Source: Ruminiclostridium sp. (GTDB taxonomy: Bacteria; Bacillota; Clostridia; Oscillospirales; Ruminococcaceae). From it: a stretch of 64,000 nucleotides of DNA. The translations under genes and the position numbers were made by a program. Below, piece after piece: positions 1 through 8,433 of the stretch. Below the pieces are notes generated by a model that worked only from the letters and a program-made list of their open reading frames with translations, was not told the DNA's origin and made no database searches. How positions within the stretch are numbered: the first letter of the stretch is position 1; every line of letters starts with the position of its first letter. The stretch is from positions 1-64,000 of the forward strand of contig JAGBHT010000005.1 in assembly GCA_017935365.1 (NCBI GenBank), given 5' to 3'.

Positions 1-56
1 CGCCGTTTATTCCAACCGTTTTTACCGTTCAATTCCGTACCTTCCATCGCCTTCAT
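1..56 (-). CDS. possible start of a leftward gene, cut by window edge
   Basis: Downstream of the strong leftward promoter at 131-159 an ATG at 56 opens a frame without a stop to the window edge; a second in-frame ATG lies at 47. Only 18 codons are visible, the ribosome binding site is weak (GTGAG), and the translation matches nothing I recognise. The same stretch could equally be the untranslated leader of a stable RNA operon. Sequence left of position 1 would decide. Confidence 0.2.
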   Translation of the reverse strand, partial: MKAMEGTELNGKNGWNKR

Positions 57-130
57 TCTCACTGTTCAAGCGGTTTCAAGCTCTCTTCGGTACCCTCTGT
101 TTTAGTGCCCTCTCGTTTGAGTGCTTGTCT

Positions 131-159
131 ATTATAGCACGGAAATTACCCTTTGTCAA
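131..159 (-). promoter_or_regulatory. strong leftward sigma-A promoter
   Basis: On the minus strand a perfect TTGACA (154-159) and a perfect TATAAT (131-136) are separated by 17 bases. An A/T tract just upstream (160-230 on the plus strand) resembles an UP element. The transcript leaves the window to the left. A promoter this close to consensus with an UP-like tract is typical of rRNA or other highly expressed operons, but the target is outside the window, so this is inference. Confidence 0.8.
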
Positions 160-366
160 GCTTTTTTTGAAATTTTTTCGATATTTTTTTGCAATTTTGC
201 TGTTTTCTAATTTTTTACAGATTTTTATAATGTATATTGATTTTGAATTTACATTTGTACTATATATAGTTTTTTCTTTTTGATTTTACTTTTCTCATTT
301 TCGTGTATATTCTTCATCTCTTTGCAGATACTCTTTATAAAGGTAATTCATGAAAGGAAGTTTCTT
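160..366. other. AT-rich spacer upstream of sleB
   Basis: About 200 bases of A/T-rich sequence between the leftward promoter and sleB. Upstream ATG codons at 280 and beyond extend the sleB frame but lack a ribosome binding site. I see no clear sigma-A promoter for sleB; a sporulation sigma factor would fit the gene family, but I could not match a consensus with confidence. Confidence 0.4.
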
Positions 367-1056
367 ATGGAATACATCAGACAATTGAATCCATTCTATA
401 AAATGATGTCGGTTACCATTATAATGTTTCTTATATTCGGTATTATTTCTTCAATACCGACCGGTAACGATGTTATTATTGCATATTCTCAAAAAGGCTC
501 ACAGGGTTCGGAAGTTGAAGCAGTACAACAAACGCTAAAGGACCGCGGTTTATTTAAAGCTGAAGTTACGGGATATTTTGGTGAAAAGACCGAAGAAGCT
601 ATTCTGCGCTTTCAGAAACAGCAGGGACTTGCTCAGACCGGAGTTGCCGATCAGGCAACGCTTAAACGTCTTGGTATAACTATCGGTTCTATACCTCCTG
701 CTACCGAAGCTAATGTCAATCTGCTTGCCCGCATCATTTCCGCAGAGGGCAGAGGTGAGCCTTATATAGGTCAGGTAGCAATAGGCGCTGTAATTATGAA
801 CCGTATTGAACATCCTTCATTTCCAGATACACTGGCAGGAATAATATACGAGAATGGTGCATTCACTGCTCTGGTAGACGGACAATTTAACGAACCTATA
901 GCCGATTCTGCGTACGACGCTGCCCGCGACGCCTTATCCGGCTGGGATCCTACCGGCGGTTGTATTTACTATTATAATCCCAAGAAAACCAGCAATCAGT
1001 TTATGATGAGCAGACCGGTACAGAAAGTGATCGGCGACCACTACTTCTGCACATAA
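367..1056 (+). CDS. sleB: spore cortex-lytic enzyme SleB-like
   Basis: About 229 residues. The N-terminus has a hydrophobic signal or anchor segment (about residues 14-33). A peptidoglycan-binding-1 repeat follows (about 48-105, with the EAVQQTLKDRG and FQKQQGL motifs), then a SleB/CwlJ hydrolase-2 domain (about 112 to the end, with ARIISAEGRGEPYIGQVAIG and a YYYNPKK stretch). This order and length are those of SleB, a lytic transglycosylase that degrades spore cortex during germination. The start at 367 has AGGAAG six bases upstream; longer upstream starts lack a ribosome binding site. It stands alone, converging with the ABC operon through a shared terminator. The organism is therefore probably a spore former, although SleB-like enzymes also occur in non-spore cell-wall roles. 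Confidence 0.85.
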   Translation: MEYIRQLNPFYKMMSVTIIMFLIFGIISSIPTGNDVIIAYSQKGSQGSEVEAVQQTLKDRGLFKAEVTGYFGEKTEEAILRFQKQQGLAQTGVADQATLKRLGITIGSIPPATEANVNLLARIISAEGRGEPYIGQVAIGAVIMNRIEHPSFPDTLAGIIYENGAFTALVDGQFNEPIADSAYDAARDALSGWDPTGGCIYYYNPKKTSNQFMMSRPVQKVIGDHYFCT

Positions 1057-1059
1057 AAG

Positions 1060-1085
1060 AAAGGAGAAGCGCTCACTTCTCCTTT
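1060..1085. terminator. bidirectional terminator
   Basis: A 10-bp perfect stem (AAAGGAGAAG / CTTCTCCTTT) around a 6-base loop, with A and T runs at its ends. It lies between the convergent sleB and ABC permease genes and can serve both. Confidence 0.75.
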
Positions 1086-1122
1086 ACATATTGTATAATA
1101 ATATCATCACTTTACTACTCGT

Positions 1123-1980
1123 TTATAGATTTGCTTCTCCAACTGTATTATCTACTCTTTTAAGTGTAGTGATCATAAGTGCCAGCAGACAACATATAAC
1201 CGATAAAATCACAGCAACAATTGTACTTAGTGCAAAATTGTTCATATCTGCATCGTTATACGAACTCATCAACATTGTCTGTAGTGTAAACGGATTATAT
1301 CTGTCTATATCGAGCGACTGTAATAATATCGGTATGATCGTCGAGCCGCCATACACTATTATTACTGAAATTCCGGCGCGGCCGGTTGACAGTCCGACCA
1401 GAAAATACAATGATGTCATAAATACCATATACACAGCCGCACAAAACGAGGAGAATATAATGTCGCTTATAATTAACTCATTGTTGTAAATAAGATTACT
1501 TATACTTCCTGTAATTATGCCGCCGAGAAATGACAACAAACCTATCATTAATGGGTATACTATGAATTTAGGCAGAACATATCCGGCAGGGGTCAATCCC
1601 GCACAGTTAGGAATTATAACGGAACGTTTTTTCTGTTCTCCGCCTGCCGTTGCCATAAGTAACAGCGCTATTATAAGAAATCCCGTTGAAGTAATTGAAC
1701 TTACTCCGGTTTTGAAGCCGACTGCAGCCATACTTCCGCCATACAATGATTCCAGCGAGCCCATCATACTATTGATGGAATTAACCGCACCTGCTACCTG
1801 GTCCTGAGCTTCTCCTCCGATCTGCTGTCCCATATCCGCTATCTGCCCTGCCATCATCTCCATTGACTTGTACATAAGCGGATACAACAGAGAAATGCCT
1901 ATTACAGTAATGATAACTCCTATCAATCTGAAACCGCGGCTGAATAGCATAAATTCTTTTTTAATACCGGCTCTAATCAT
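1123..1980 (-). CDS. ABC-2 type transporter permease
   Basis: About 285 residues with six or so predicted membrane segments: an early one near residue 20, a second near 105, and a cluster in the C-terminal half. A roughly 60-residue extracytoplasmic loop near residues 40-95 is rich in Gly, Met and Gln. This layout is that of ABC-2 family exporters. The ATG at 1980 has AAAGGAGC seven bases upstream; a TTG 18 bases further up would overlap the ATPase stop. It lies immediately downstream of the ATPase and should form a single exporter with it. The substrate cannot be told; relatives export antibiotics, bacteriocins or lipids, or complete cell-wall or differentiation functions. Confidence 0.8.
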   Translation of the reverse strand: MIRAGIKKEFMLFSRGFRLIGVIITVIGISLLYPLMYKSMEMMAGQIADMGQQIGGEAQDQVAGAVNSINSMMGSLESLYGGSMAAVGFKTGVSSITSTGFLIIALLLMATAGGEQKKRSVIIPNCAGLTPAGYVLPKFIVYPLMIGLLSFLGGIITGSISNLIYNNELIISDIIFSSFCAAVYMVFMTSLYFLVGLSTGRAGISVIIVYGGSTIIPILLQSLDIDRYNPFTLQTMLMSSYNDADMNNFALSTIVAVILSVICCLLALMITTLKRVDNTVGEANL

Positions 1981-1994
1981 ATTCTGCTCCTTTC

Positions 1995-2894
1995 TCAACC
2001 TATCGTTTCCATATAGATCTGTTCAAGCGTCTTGTTTTCTATAACAAAAAGTGATATTGTCAGATCTGCGGAATTTATTTCATTCAATATCTGCTGTGCT
2101 CTTACCTGTTCATTTTCATTGAAATCAAGAGGTATCTCAAAAATTGCTCTTTGCCTGTCAAAATAGAACTGACCTCCGGTGCACTTATTGATCGGCTGAA
2201 CTGCGGCATTCGGATCTCCGAATATTCCCATAACAATTTTCTTTCCGTTTCTGGCAAACTGATCTTTTATTTCCGCCATAGTTCCTTCAACAGCCATTCT
2301 TCCGTCTCTTACTATACCGATTCTGTTTGCTGTTCTTTCAACATCCGAAAGAATATGTGTGCAAAGAATTATTGTGGTACCCATATCGGCAAGTTGCTTT
2401 ATAATACCCATTACTTCTGCCCTGCCCTGCGGGTCGAGCGCCGAAGTAGGTTCGTCAAGTATAAGCAGATCAGGGTTATCAAATATGGCGGCGGCAATAC
2501 CGATACGCTGATTCATACCTCTGGAATAACCTTGTATTTTTCTCTTTCCGCCCTCAGCCATACCGACAAGATTTATTACCTCGTTTATTCTCTTTTTCTT
2601 GTCGCCTTTATAACTACAGCACGCCGCTATATAATCAAGATATTCATAACCGTTCATATAAGTAAACATTGACGGTGTTTCCGGCAGATATCCTACTTTA
2701 CAGTTCTCTTTTCCGAAAATAATCTCACCGCTGTCTTTCGGTATTATATTTGATACTATGTTCATAGTAGTTGTTTTGCCGCAGCCGTTTTTTCCGAGAA
2801 ATCCGTATACGTCGCCTTTATTTACATTCATATCAAGTCCTTTGAGAACTTCAAAAGCACCGTAACTTTTATGCAGATTTTTTATATGGAGCAT
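1995..2894 (-). CDS. ABC transporter ATP-binding protein
   Basis: About 299 residues, a single nucleotide-binding domain. The Walker A motif is GKNGCGKTT (about residue 35), a divergent signature YSRGMNQRIG lies near residue 125, the Walker B is LLILDEPTSALDP near 150, and the H-loop is CTHILSDVERT. The tail of about 90 residues resembles the extension of CcmA/BcrA-type exporter ATPases. The ATG is preceded by GGAAAGGA. First gene of a two-gene operon with the permease at 1123-1980. Transcription should start from the promoter at 2958-2986, whose start region carries a large palindrome. Confidence 0.9.
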   Translation of the reverse strand: MLHIKNLHKSYGAFEVLKGLDMNVNKGDVYGFLGKNGCGKTTTMNIVSNIIPKDSGEIIFGKENCKVGYLPETPSMFTYMNGYEYLDYIAACCSYKGDKKKRINEVINLVGMAEGGKRKIQGYSRGMNQRIGIAAAIFDNPDLLILDEPTSALDPQGRAEVMGIIKQLADMGTTIILCTHILSDVERTANRIGIVRDGRMAVEGTMAEIKDQFARNGKKIVMGIFGDPNAAVQPINKCTGGQFYFDRQRAIFEIPLDFNENEQVRAQQILNEINSADLTISLFVIENKTLEQIYMETIG

Positions 2895-2927
2895 TTTTTG
2901 AATCCTTTCCGTATATTTAATACTTCA

Positions 2928-2986
2928 AAAGGTAAATTAAATTTACCTTTCATGTTGATTATATCATATTATCTAAAATTTGTCAA
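2928..2986 (-). promoter_or_regulatory. promoter with 23-bp operator palindrome for the ABC operon
   Basis: On the minus strand TTGACA (2981-2986) and TATAAT (2958-2963) are 17 bases apart; the -35 overlaps the stop codon of the upstream thioesterase gene. Just past the -10, at 2928-2950, lies a perfect 11+1+11 palindrome whose left half reads AAAGGTAAATT. A dyad at the transcription start is the usual place for a repressor site. No regulator gene is nearby, so the cognate protein is unknown. Confidence 0.75.
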
Positions 2987-3702
2987 TCAAATTCTGCCTG
3001 AGCTTCAAAGCTTACTTTGCCGTCAGAAAATCTTCCCTCTACCATACAGATATTTTCTTTAACATCAAGATACAGCCCGATAGTTTCGCCCTGTCTGCAC
3101 TCATGTATGAAATTTATTCTTACTGTTTTATAGTGCTTTTCAATAAGTTCTTCCGGAATTATGTCGCTCATAAGTTTCAGATACACGCCGTTATTTACAT
3201 GACCGTTGGGATCTATGTCGCTGTATACAAATGTATAATCTTTTACTTTCTGCGGATTTTCAGCCTTGAATTTTATAACTTGTGCCGTGACTTTTTCTTC
3301 ACAAGGAATCTGCTCATATATGTATTCTGACGGTCTGCATATTTTGTGAGAATGCGGATTTACAAGTGCCCACATGGTATCAACATCACACAGTAAGTTT
3401 CCGTCTGTATCCCTGACATCATATCTTCTTGTAAACTGAGAACCTTTGGTACCGCCCTCCCAGGTTGTCATATACAGCTTGTTATTATAGTACGGGACTT
3501 TATTAAAATGGATTGCCGCACGGGTAAGCAAAAATACCTGACCGTCCTGCCACATCTGCTCACGGGTTATATTTCTGCTTCTGAGATGATTACCGGCTAG
3601 TTCTGCACACCAGGCTAGCAAAACCTGCGGTCTTATGTCGTACTTTTTATCGCAGTCGGCAAACTCCGGTATATATTCAACTGTAAATTTTCTGTTATCC
3701 AT
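2983..3702 (-). CDS. acyl-ACP thioesterase
   Basis: About 239 residues, matching the FatA/acyl-ACP thioesterase family: two tandem hot-dog folds. The first is about residues 5-130. The second starts near 150 and contains the DIDPNGHVNNGVY motif, with the conserved Asp/Asn/His typical of the catalytic centre. These cytoplasmic enzymes hydrolyse acyl-ACP to free fatty acid, and they are common in gut Clostridia. The gene follows serS after a possible terminator hairpin at 3727-3754 and ends inside the promoter of the ABC operon. A link to the fab cluster 30 kb away is functional only, not positional. Confidence 0.85.
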   Translation of the reverse strand: MDNRKFTVEYIPEFADCDKKYDIRPQVLLAWCAELAGNHLRSRNITREQMWQDGQVFLLTRAAIHFNKVPYYNNKLYMTTWEGGTKGSQFTRRYDVRDTDGNLLCDVDTMWALVNPHSHKICRPSEYIYEQIPCEEKVTAQVIKFKAENPQKVKDYTFVYSDIDPNGHVNNGVYLKLMSDIIPEELIEKHYKTVRINFIHECRQGETIGLYLDVKENICMVEGRFSDGKVSFEAQAEFD

Positions 3703-3726
3703 ATTAACCTTTCATCATATTAAATA

Positions 3727-3754
3727 AGCCACAGATACCGGAGTACCTGTGGCT
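3727..3754 (-). terminator. hairpin downstream of serS
   Basis: Stem AGCCACAG / CTGTGGCT with additional inner pairing. On the minus strand the following sequence is only moderately T-rich, so it may be a weak terminator or a processing site between serS and the thioesterase gene. Confidence 0.5.
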
Positions 3755-3761
3755 CAGTGTT

Positions 3762-5057
3762 TTACTTGTTGTCGTTGGGAACTATTCTGTCTATACCGCC
3801 CATGTACTTTCTGAGAACTTCAGGTATCTTTACACTACCGTCGGCACAAAGATTATTTTCGAGGAACGCAATAAGCATTCTCGGGGGTGCTACAACAGTA
3901 TTATTAAGCGTATGAGCAAAGTAGTTGCCCTTATCCTTGCTCTTTACTCTTATCTTTAGACGACGAGCCTGAGCGTCACCGAGGTTAGAACAGCTGCCAA
4001 CCTCAAAATATTTTTTCTGTCTGGGTGACCATGCCTCAACGTCATAAGACTTGACCTTCAGGTCGGCAAGGTCGCCTGAACAGCATTCGATTGTTCTTAC
4101 GGGTATATCCATTGATCTGAACAGGTCAACGGTGTTCTGCCACAGCTTGTCAAACCACATAGCACTGTCTTCGGGTTTGCAGACAACAATCATTTCCTGT
4201 TTCTCAAACTGGTGAATTCTGTAAACGCCTCTCTCTTCGATACCGTGAGCGCCCTTTTCCTTACGGAAGCAAGGAGAGTAGCTTGTCAGTGTATAAGGAA
4301 GCTTTTCTTCTTCGTTGATTGTATCTATGAATTTACCAATCATAGAGTGTTCACTCGTACCGATGAGGTAGAGATCCTCACCCTCAATCTTGTACATCAT
4401 AGCGTCCATTTCGGCAAATGACATAACGCCTGTTACAACGTTGCTGCGGATCATGTAAGGAGGAATGCAGTAAGTAAATCCTCTGTCGATCATGAAATCA
4501 CGAGCATAAGCTAAAACTGCTGAATGAAGACGTGCGATATCACCCATCAGGTAGTAGAAACCATTACCTGCAACTCTTCTTGCACTGTCAAGATCAATAC
4601 CGTTGAATCTTTCCATTATTTCTGAATGATAAGGTACTTCAAAGTCGGGAACTACAGGTTCACCATATCTCTTTATTTCAACGTTTTCGCTGTCGTCCTT
4701 ACCTATCGGAACAGAAGGATCAATGATATTAGGAATTACCATCATTCTCTTCTTTACTTCTTCGCCGAGCTCTTCTTCCTTCTTCTCAAGTTCTTCAAGT
4801 TCATCAGAGAACTGCTTTACCTGTGCCTTTACCTGCTCTGCTTCTTCCTTCTTACCCTGAGCCATAAGACCACCGATCTGCTTTGACAGCTTATTTCTGT
4901 CACCACGGAGATTATCGGCTCTGAGCTGTGCTGCTCTAAGTTCCTTATCAAGCTCAATCACTTCATTAACCAGGACAAGTTTTTCGTCCTGGAACTTCTT
5001 CTTGATATTTTCCTTTACTGCTTCGGGATTTTCCCTTAAAAACTTAATGTCTATCAT
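3762..5057 (-). CDS. serS: seryl-tRNA synthetase
   Basis: About 431 residues, normal length. It charges tRNA-Ser. An N-terminal antiparallel coiled-coil arm (about residues 30-105, Glu/Lys rich) binds the long variable arm of tRNA-Ser. The class II core has motif 2 in RGVYRIHQFEKQE and motif 3 in HTLNNTVVAPPRMLIAFLEN. The motif 2 loop (FRKEKGAHGIEERG) and the motif 3 wording resemble the second, archaeal-like bacterial SerRS group rather than the Bacillus type; this is from memory of the families. It is downstream of parB with a 21-base gap and probably in the same operon. Confidence 0.95.
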   Translation of the reverse strand: MIDIKFLRENPEAVKENIKKKFQDEKLVLVNEVIELDKELRAAQLRADNLRGDRNKLSKQIGGLMAQGKKEEAEQVKAQVKQFSDELEELEKKEEELGEEVKKRMMVIPNIIDPSVPIGKDDSENVEIKRYGEPVVPDFEVPYHSEIMERFNGIDLDSARRVAGNGFYYLMGDIARLHSAVLAYARDFMIDRGFTYCIPPYMIRSNVVTGVMSFAEMDAMMYKIEGEDLYLIGTSEHSMIGKFIDTINEEEKLPYTLTSYSPCFRKEKGAHGIEERGVYRIHQFEKQEMIVVCKPEDSAMWFDKLWQNTVDLFRSMDIPVRTIECCSGDLADLKVKSYDVEAWSPRQKKYFEVGSCSNLGDAQARRLKIRVKSKDKGNYFAHTLNNTVVAPPRMLIAFLENNLCADGSVKIPEVLRKYMGGIDRIVPNDNK

Positions 5058-5078
5058 TTCTTTGCCTTTCTTTTATAT

Positions 5079-5924
5079 TTATTTGTTATTTGCAAGCCGA
5101 TTTACAATATCGGTCAGATCTTCATCAGAATAGAAATCTATCTGTATAGTACTCTTCTTTTTGCCCGGTACTATATTTACGTTTGTTTCAAGAGCCTTTG
5201 CAAGACTTATTTCTGCCTCAACATAGAATGTTTCTTTTTTCTTTTCAGGCTTTTCTATCTTATCAAGAGCTTTTACCATGCGTTCCATTTCACGCACCGA
5301 AACATCCTTGCCGGCTGCCTTATGGGCAAGCTCGACCATGTCCTTGGTTTCTTTGACACCGAGCAATACTTTGCAATGACCTGTTGAAAGTTCATTGTTT
5401 GATACCATCTCAGCTATTATAGGTGGTAAATTAAGTAAACGCAATGAATTGGCAATTGAAGAACGTGCTTTACCGACTACCCTTGCTACATCTTCCTGAG
5501 TCATGCCGAACTTATCCATAAGTTCTTTATAACCGTTTGCTTCTTCAATAGGATTCAGATTTTCACGCTGTAAATTCTCTATAAGAGCGATCTGCTGAGC
5601 CTGTAAATCCGTAAGCTCCTTGACAAGCACAGGAACCTCTGTAAGACCTGCCATCTTTGCCGCACGCCATCTGCGTTCACCGGCAACGATCTGATATGTA
5701 CCGTCAGGCATTGATCTTACAAGGAGCGGCTGTATTACACCGTTCTGTCTGATTGAATCCGCAAGTGTGTTAAGAGCCTCTATATCGAAGTTTTTTCTCG
5801 GCTGTGACTTGTTAGGTTCAATATCAGTCAGTTTGAGGGTGCTTACGCTTTCTTCATCTTCATCATAACTGTTATCATCAAAAATACTTTTCAAATTCTG
5901 ATTTGATACTCTTCGTCTGGCCAT
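5079..5924 (-). CDS. parB: chromosome partitioning protein ParB (Spo0J)
   Basis: About 281 residues. The N-terminal ParB/Srx CTPase domain (about 30-125) contains IVAGERRWRAAKMAGL and the ALIENLQRENLNPIEEA box. A helix-turn-helix (about 135-190; TQEDVARVVGKARSSIANSLRLLNLP) binds parS, and a C-terminal dimer domain follows. The protein spreads on DNA from parS and loads SMC at the origin. The gap to parA is 9 bases, so the two are one operon. parS-like sites lie at 6788 and 10319. Confidence 0.95.
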   Translation of the reverse strand: MARRRVSNQNLKSIFDDNSYDEDEESVSTLKLTDIEPNKSQPRKNFDIEALNTLADSIRQNGVIQPLLVRSMPDGTYQIVAGERRWRAAKMAGLTEVPVLVKELTDLQAQQIALIENLQRENLNPIEEANGYKELMDKFGMTQEDVARVVGKARSSIANSLRLLNLPPIIAEMVSNNELSTGHCKVLLGVKETKDMVELAHKAAGKDVSVREMERMVKALDKIEKPEKKKETFYVEAEISLAKALETNVNIVPGKKKSTIQIDFYSDEDLTDIVNRLANNK

Positions 5925-5933
5925 ACACCCTCC

Positions 5934-6704
5934 TTAATTATTCAGTTTCTTTATTATTTCACCGGCGAGCTTCATGTAGCTTTCTGCTCCCTTTGAGCTC
6001 TTATCATAGTAAATAACAGGCATACCGTGGCTTGGTGCTTCTGAGATACGCACATTTCTCGGTATAACTGTATTGAATATAGATGAGGGAGGAAAATTTC
6101 TCTTAATATCCCTCATTATTTCGTTTGACTGTAACAGTCTCTTATCAAGCATTGTGAAAACAATACCCATAAGTGAAAGACTCTTGTTTGAAGTTTTCTT
6201 GACTTTCTTTACTGTAGAAAGCAACTGTGCAAGACCTTCAAGACTGTAGTGCTCACACTGCATAGGAACTATAAATTTATCACTTGCAATAAGAGCATTG
6301 ATTGCCAGAATTCCGAGTGAAGGCAGACAGTCGATAATTATAATGTCGTAATCATCTTTAAGCTGTATAAGCGCTTTTTTAAGCTGATGATTTCTCTGCT
6401 CAATCTGCAAAAGGTGCATTTCTGCTTCTGCGAGCTGAGCATTGGCAGGAATAATGCTTACATTCTTGCAGTTTGTGGCAAGAACAGCTTCCTGCGGGCG
6501 GACATTTGACATTACAACATCATAAGAAGTTATCTTGAGATTTTTCTTTGAAATACCGTAACCGGAGGTAGCATTACCCTGAGGATCAAAGTCCACTAAA
6601 AGCACTTTTTTACCTTTTGCGCCGAGTGCGGCACTGATATTTACGGCTGAAGTAGTCTTACCTACACCGCCTTTCTGGTTTACAATAGAAATAATTACTC
6701 CCAT
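5934..6704 (-). CDS. parA: chromosome partitioning ATPase ParA (Soj)
   Basis: About 256 residues with the deviant Walker A KGGVGKTTSAVN (about residues 11-22), the VDFDPQGNAT motif near 40, and IIIDCLPSLG (Walker B) near 120. ParA/Soj binds DNA non-specifically as an ATP dimer, moves or regulates ParB-parS complexes, and in Bacillus also controls DnaA. The ribosome binding site is AAAGGAGG. A TATAAT-like -10 lies upstream at about 6730-6737, but I see no good -35. Operon with parB. Confidence 0.95.
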   Translation of the reverse strand: MGVIISIVNQKGGVGKTTSAVNISAALGAKGKKVLLVDFDPQGNATSGYGISKKNLKITSYDVVMSNVRPQEAVLATNCKNVSIIPANAQLAEAEMHLLQIEQRNHQLKKALIQLKDDYDIIIIDCLPSLGILAINALIASDKFIVPMQCEHYSLEGLAQLLSTVKKVKKTSNKSLSLMGIVFTMLDKRLLQSNEIMRDIKRNFPPSSIFNTVIPRNVRISEAPSHGMPVIYYDKSSKGAESYMKLAGEIIKKLNN

Positions 6705-6777
6705 AGTACCTCCTTTAACGTCACTTTTATAATTATATCACACTATGGGAGAAAAATAAAGGCTTTTTGCAAAAAAA

Positions 6778-6815
6778 CGTTCATAAATGTTCCATGTGGA
6801 ACATTTTTATGAACG
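6778..6815. promoter_or_regulatory. parS-like site inside a longer dyad
   Basis: The 16-mer TGTTCCATGTGGAACA at 6788-6803 has the symmetry and spacing of parS (Bacillus type TGTTNCACGTGAAACA), with a changed centre. It is nested in a dyad running from CGTTCATAAA (6778) to TTTATGAACG (6815), which could also form a terminator hairpin downstream of noc. Position between noc and parA supports parS. Confidence 0.65.
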
Positions 6816-6831
6816 TTCTTCAATATGAACA

Positions 6832-7626
6832 TCAATCGTGAGGAATGCGTATTATATACTCAAGATACCCGTTTTCTTCTCTTTTTTCAGAACTGAATTC
6901 TATTCCGGAACGCTTCATTGTATCAAGCGTTCTGTTAATATTGTTTATATATAATCGCTTTTCTTTGAATGTCCACCTGAATTTTTCAGGCTTGTTCTCA
7001 GCTGAAATCAATCTGTCTATATATTTCTCTGTACTGCTGACATTAAGCTTATATTTATTAATATGTTCAACCGCACCTTCACGTTTTTCCTCAGGCAGGC
7101 GCAAAAGCGCTCTTATCTGTCTTTCACACAAATTATACTGTATCGTCAGTTTCAAGACATTCTCAGATAAATTCAATATTCTGAGCTTATTGGCTATTGT
7201 ACTTTGTGCTTTGCCGAGCTTTCTGGCTAGTTCTTCCTGCGTATATCCGTAATGCTTCATAAGTTTTTTCAGTGCTATTGCTTCTTCAATACAGTTCAGA
7301 TCACATCTCTGTATATTTTCGATTATTGCAAGAACCGACGACTCTTCATCATTTCTATTCTCAATTATAACTCTGACTTCATCAAGCCCGGCATACTTAC
7401 AAGCCCTTAATCTTCTTTCACCGGCTATCAATTCATATCTTTCATCTGTCTTGATTCTTACAGTAAGCGGTTGCAGAAGTCCATTTTCCTTTATACTTTG
7501 TGCAAGACATTCAAGTTCTTCTTTATCAAAGAATTTTCTCGGCTGATTTGGATTTACATCTATCTTATCAATTGATACAGTTAGAATCTGTCCGTATTTA
7601 ATCTTTTCTTTCAGAAAAATGCCCAT
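6832..7626 (-). CDS. noc: ParB paralogue, nucleoid occlusion protein Noc-like
   Basis: About 264 residues with the same build as parB: a ParB/Srx domain with LIAGERRLRACKYAGL and an AIIENIQRCDLNCIEEA box, a helix-turn-helix around TQEELARKLGKAQSTIANKL, and a divergent C-terminus. The position between rsmG and parA is exactly that of noc in Bacillus, where Noc blocks Z-ring assembly over DNA through Noc-binding sites. Sequence alone cannot rule out a second Spo0J-type ParB. The N-terminus is GIFLKEKIKYG, without the clear amphipathic membrane helix known from Noc, so membrane binding is uncertain. Confidence 0.8.
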   Translation of the reverse strand: MGIFLKEKIKYGQILTVSIDKIDVNPNQPRKFFDKEELECLAQSIKENGLLQPLTVRIKTDERYELIAGERRLRACKYAGLDEVRVIIENRNDEESSVLAIIENIQRCDLNCIEEAIALKKLMKHYGYTQEELARKLGKAQSTIANKLRILNLSENVLKLTIQYNLCERQIRALLRLPEEKREGAVEHINKYKLNVSSTEKYIDRLISAENKPEKFRWTFKEKRLYINNINRTLDTMKRSGIEFSSEKREENGYLEYIIRIPHD

Positions 7627-7682
7627 TGTATCGCCCCCTTGACAGCATTTTAACCTATATTATAACTTATTTCAATAAATAA

Positions 7683-7715
7683 ATTCCGCCGTATCTCTTT
7701 TTGATACGACGGAAT
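7683..7715 (-). terminator. terminator downstream of rsmG
   Basis: 13-bp arms (ATTCCGCCGTATC / GATACGACGGAAT) with one mismatch and a 7-base loop; on the minus strand a T-rich stretch follows. Ends the mnmG-rsmG unit before noc. Confidence 0.65.
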
Positions 7716-7734
7716 ATTATAAATTACTTTCTTT

Positions 7735-8433
7735 TTACAACTGTTTCTTCTTTATCATTGACGTATTTCTGGGATACTTTGTCGGAGTATGACTGATTTT
7801 TTCTATTACAAAAAGTCGTCTGTTGTCGCCATTTGTTATAGTATAATCCTTTACTTCCGCTTTTTTACCGCCAAGTATCTTTATTGCCCTCTCCGACTGT
7901 TCTATTTCTTCATTTACTGACTTTAGAGCAATAAATTTACCACCGACTTTTACATACGGCATACAATATTCACTCAATACCGGCATAGCTGCAACCGCTC
8001 TTGCAGTTGCAAAATCAAACGATTCTCGCTTTTCTTTTGCATAATCTTCTGCCCTGCCATGCACAACCGTTGCTTTTACACCGACAAGCTCACACGCCTG
8101 TTCAAGAAATACGCATCTTTTATTTAGCGCTTCAAGTAGCGTTCCTTTTAAGTCCGGTCTTACTATCATAAGCGGAATAGACGGAAATCCGGCACCTGTT
8201 CCGACATCTATAAAACTGCTGTTTTCTTTTATATTAACCATAGTAAACGGCAGAACGCTATCTACAAAATGCTTTATAACTACCTCTTCAAAATCAGTTA
8301 TAGCAGTCAGATTGACATTCTGATTATACTCAACGAGAAATTCATACAGCTTAACAAACTTCTCAGCTTGTTCACCTGACAGTTTTATTTTACATTTATT
8401 AAATTCATTCAGGATAAATTCAGTTCTCTCCAT
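7735..8433 (-). CDS. rsmG: 16S rRNA (guanine527-N7)-methyltransferase
   Basis: About 232 residues, the normal length of RsmG/GidB. The SAM-binding motif is [17 protein letters not shown] (about residues 70-86), followed by TLLEALNKR and the RAVA stretch conserved in the family. It methylates G527 of 16S rRNA in the cytoplasm. It overlaps the 3' end of mnmG by 14 bases, so the two are translationally coupled. Confidence 0.95.
   Translation of the reverse strand: MERTEFILNEFNKCKIKLSGEQAEKFVKLYEFLVEYNQNVNLTAITDFEEVVIKHFVDSVLPFTMVNIKENSSFIDVGTGAGFPSIPLMIVRPDLKGTLLEALNKRCVFLEQACELVGVKATVVHGRAEDYAKEKRESFDFATARAVAAMPVLSEYCMPYVKVGGKFIALKSVNEEIEQSERAIKILGGKKAEVKDYTITNGDNRRLFVIEKISHTPTKYPRNTSMIKKKQL

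Noticed and set aside
7626-7680. rightward promoter TTGACA with TTATAA near 7637
   Set aside because: Points into the 3' end of rsmG with no rightward gene; spacing is poor.
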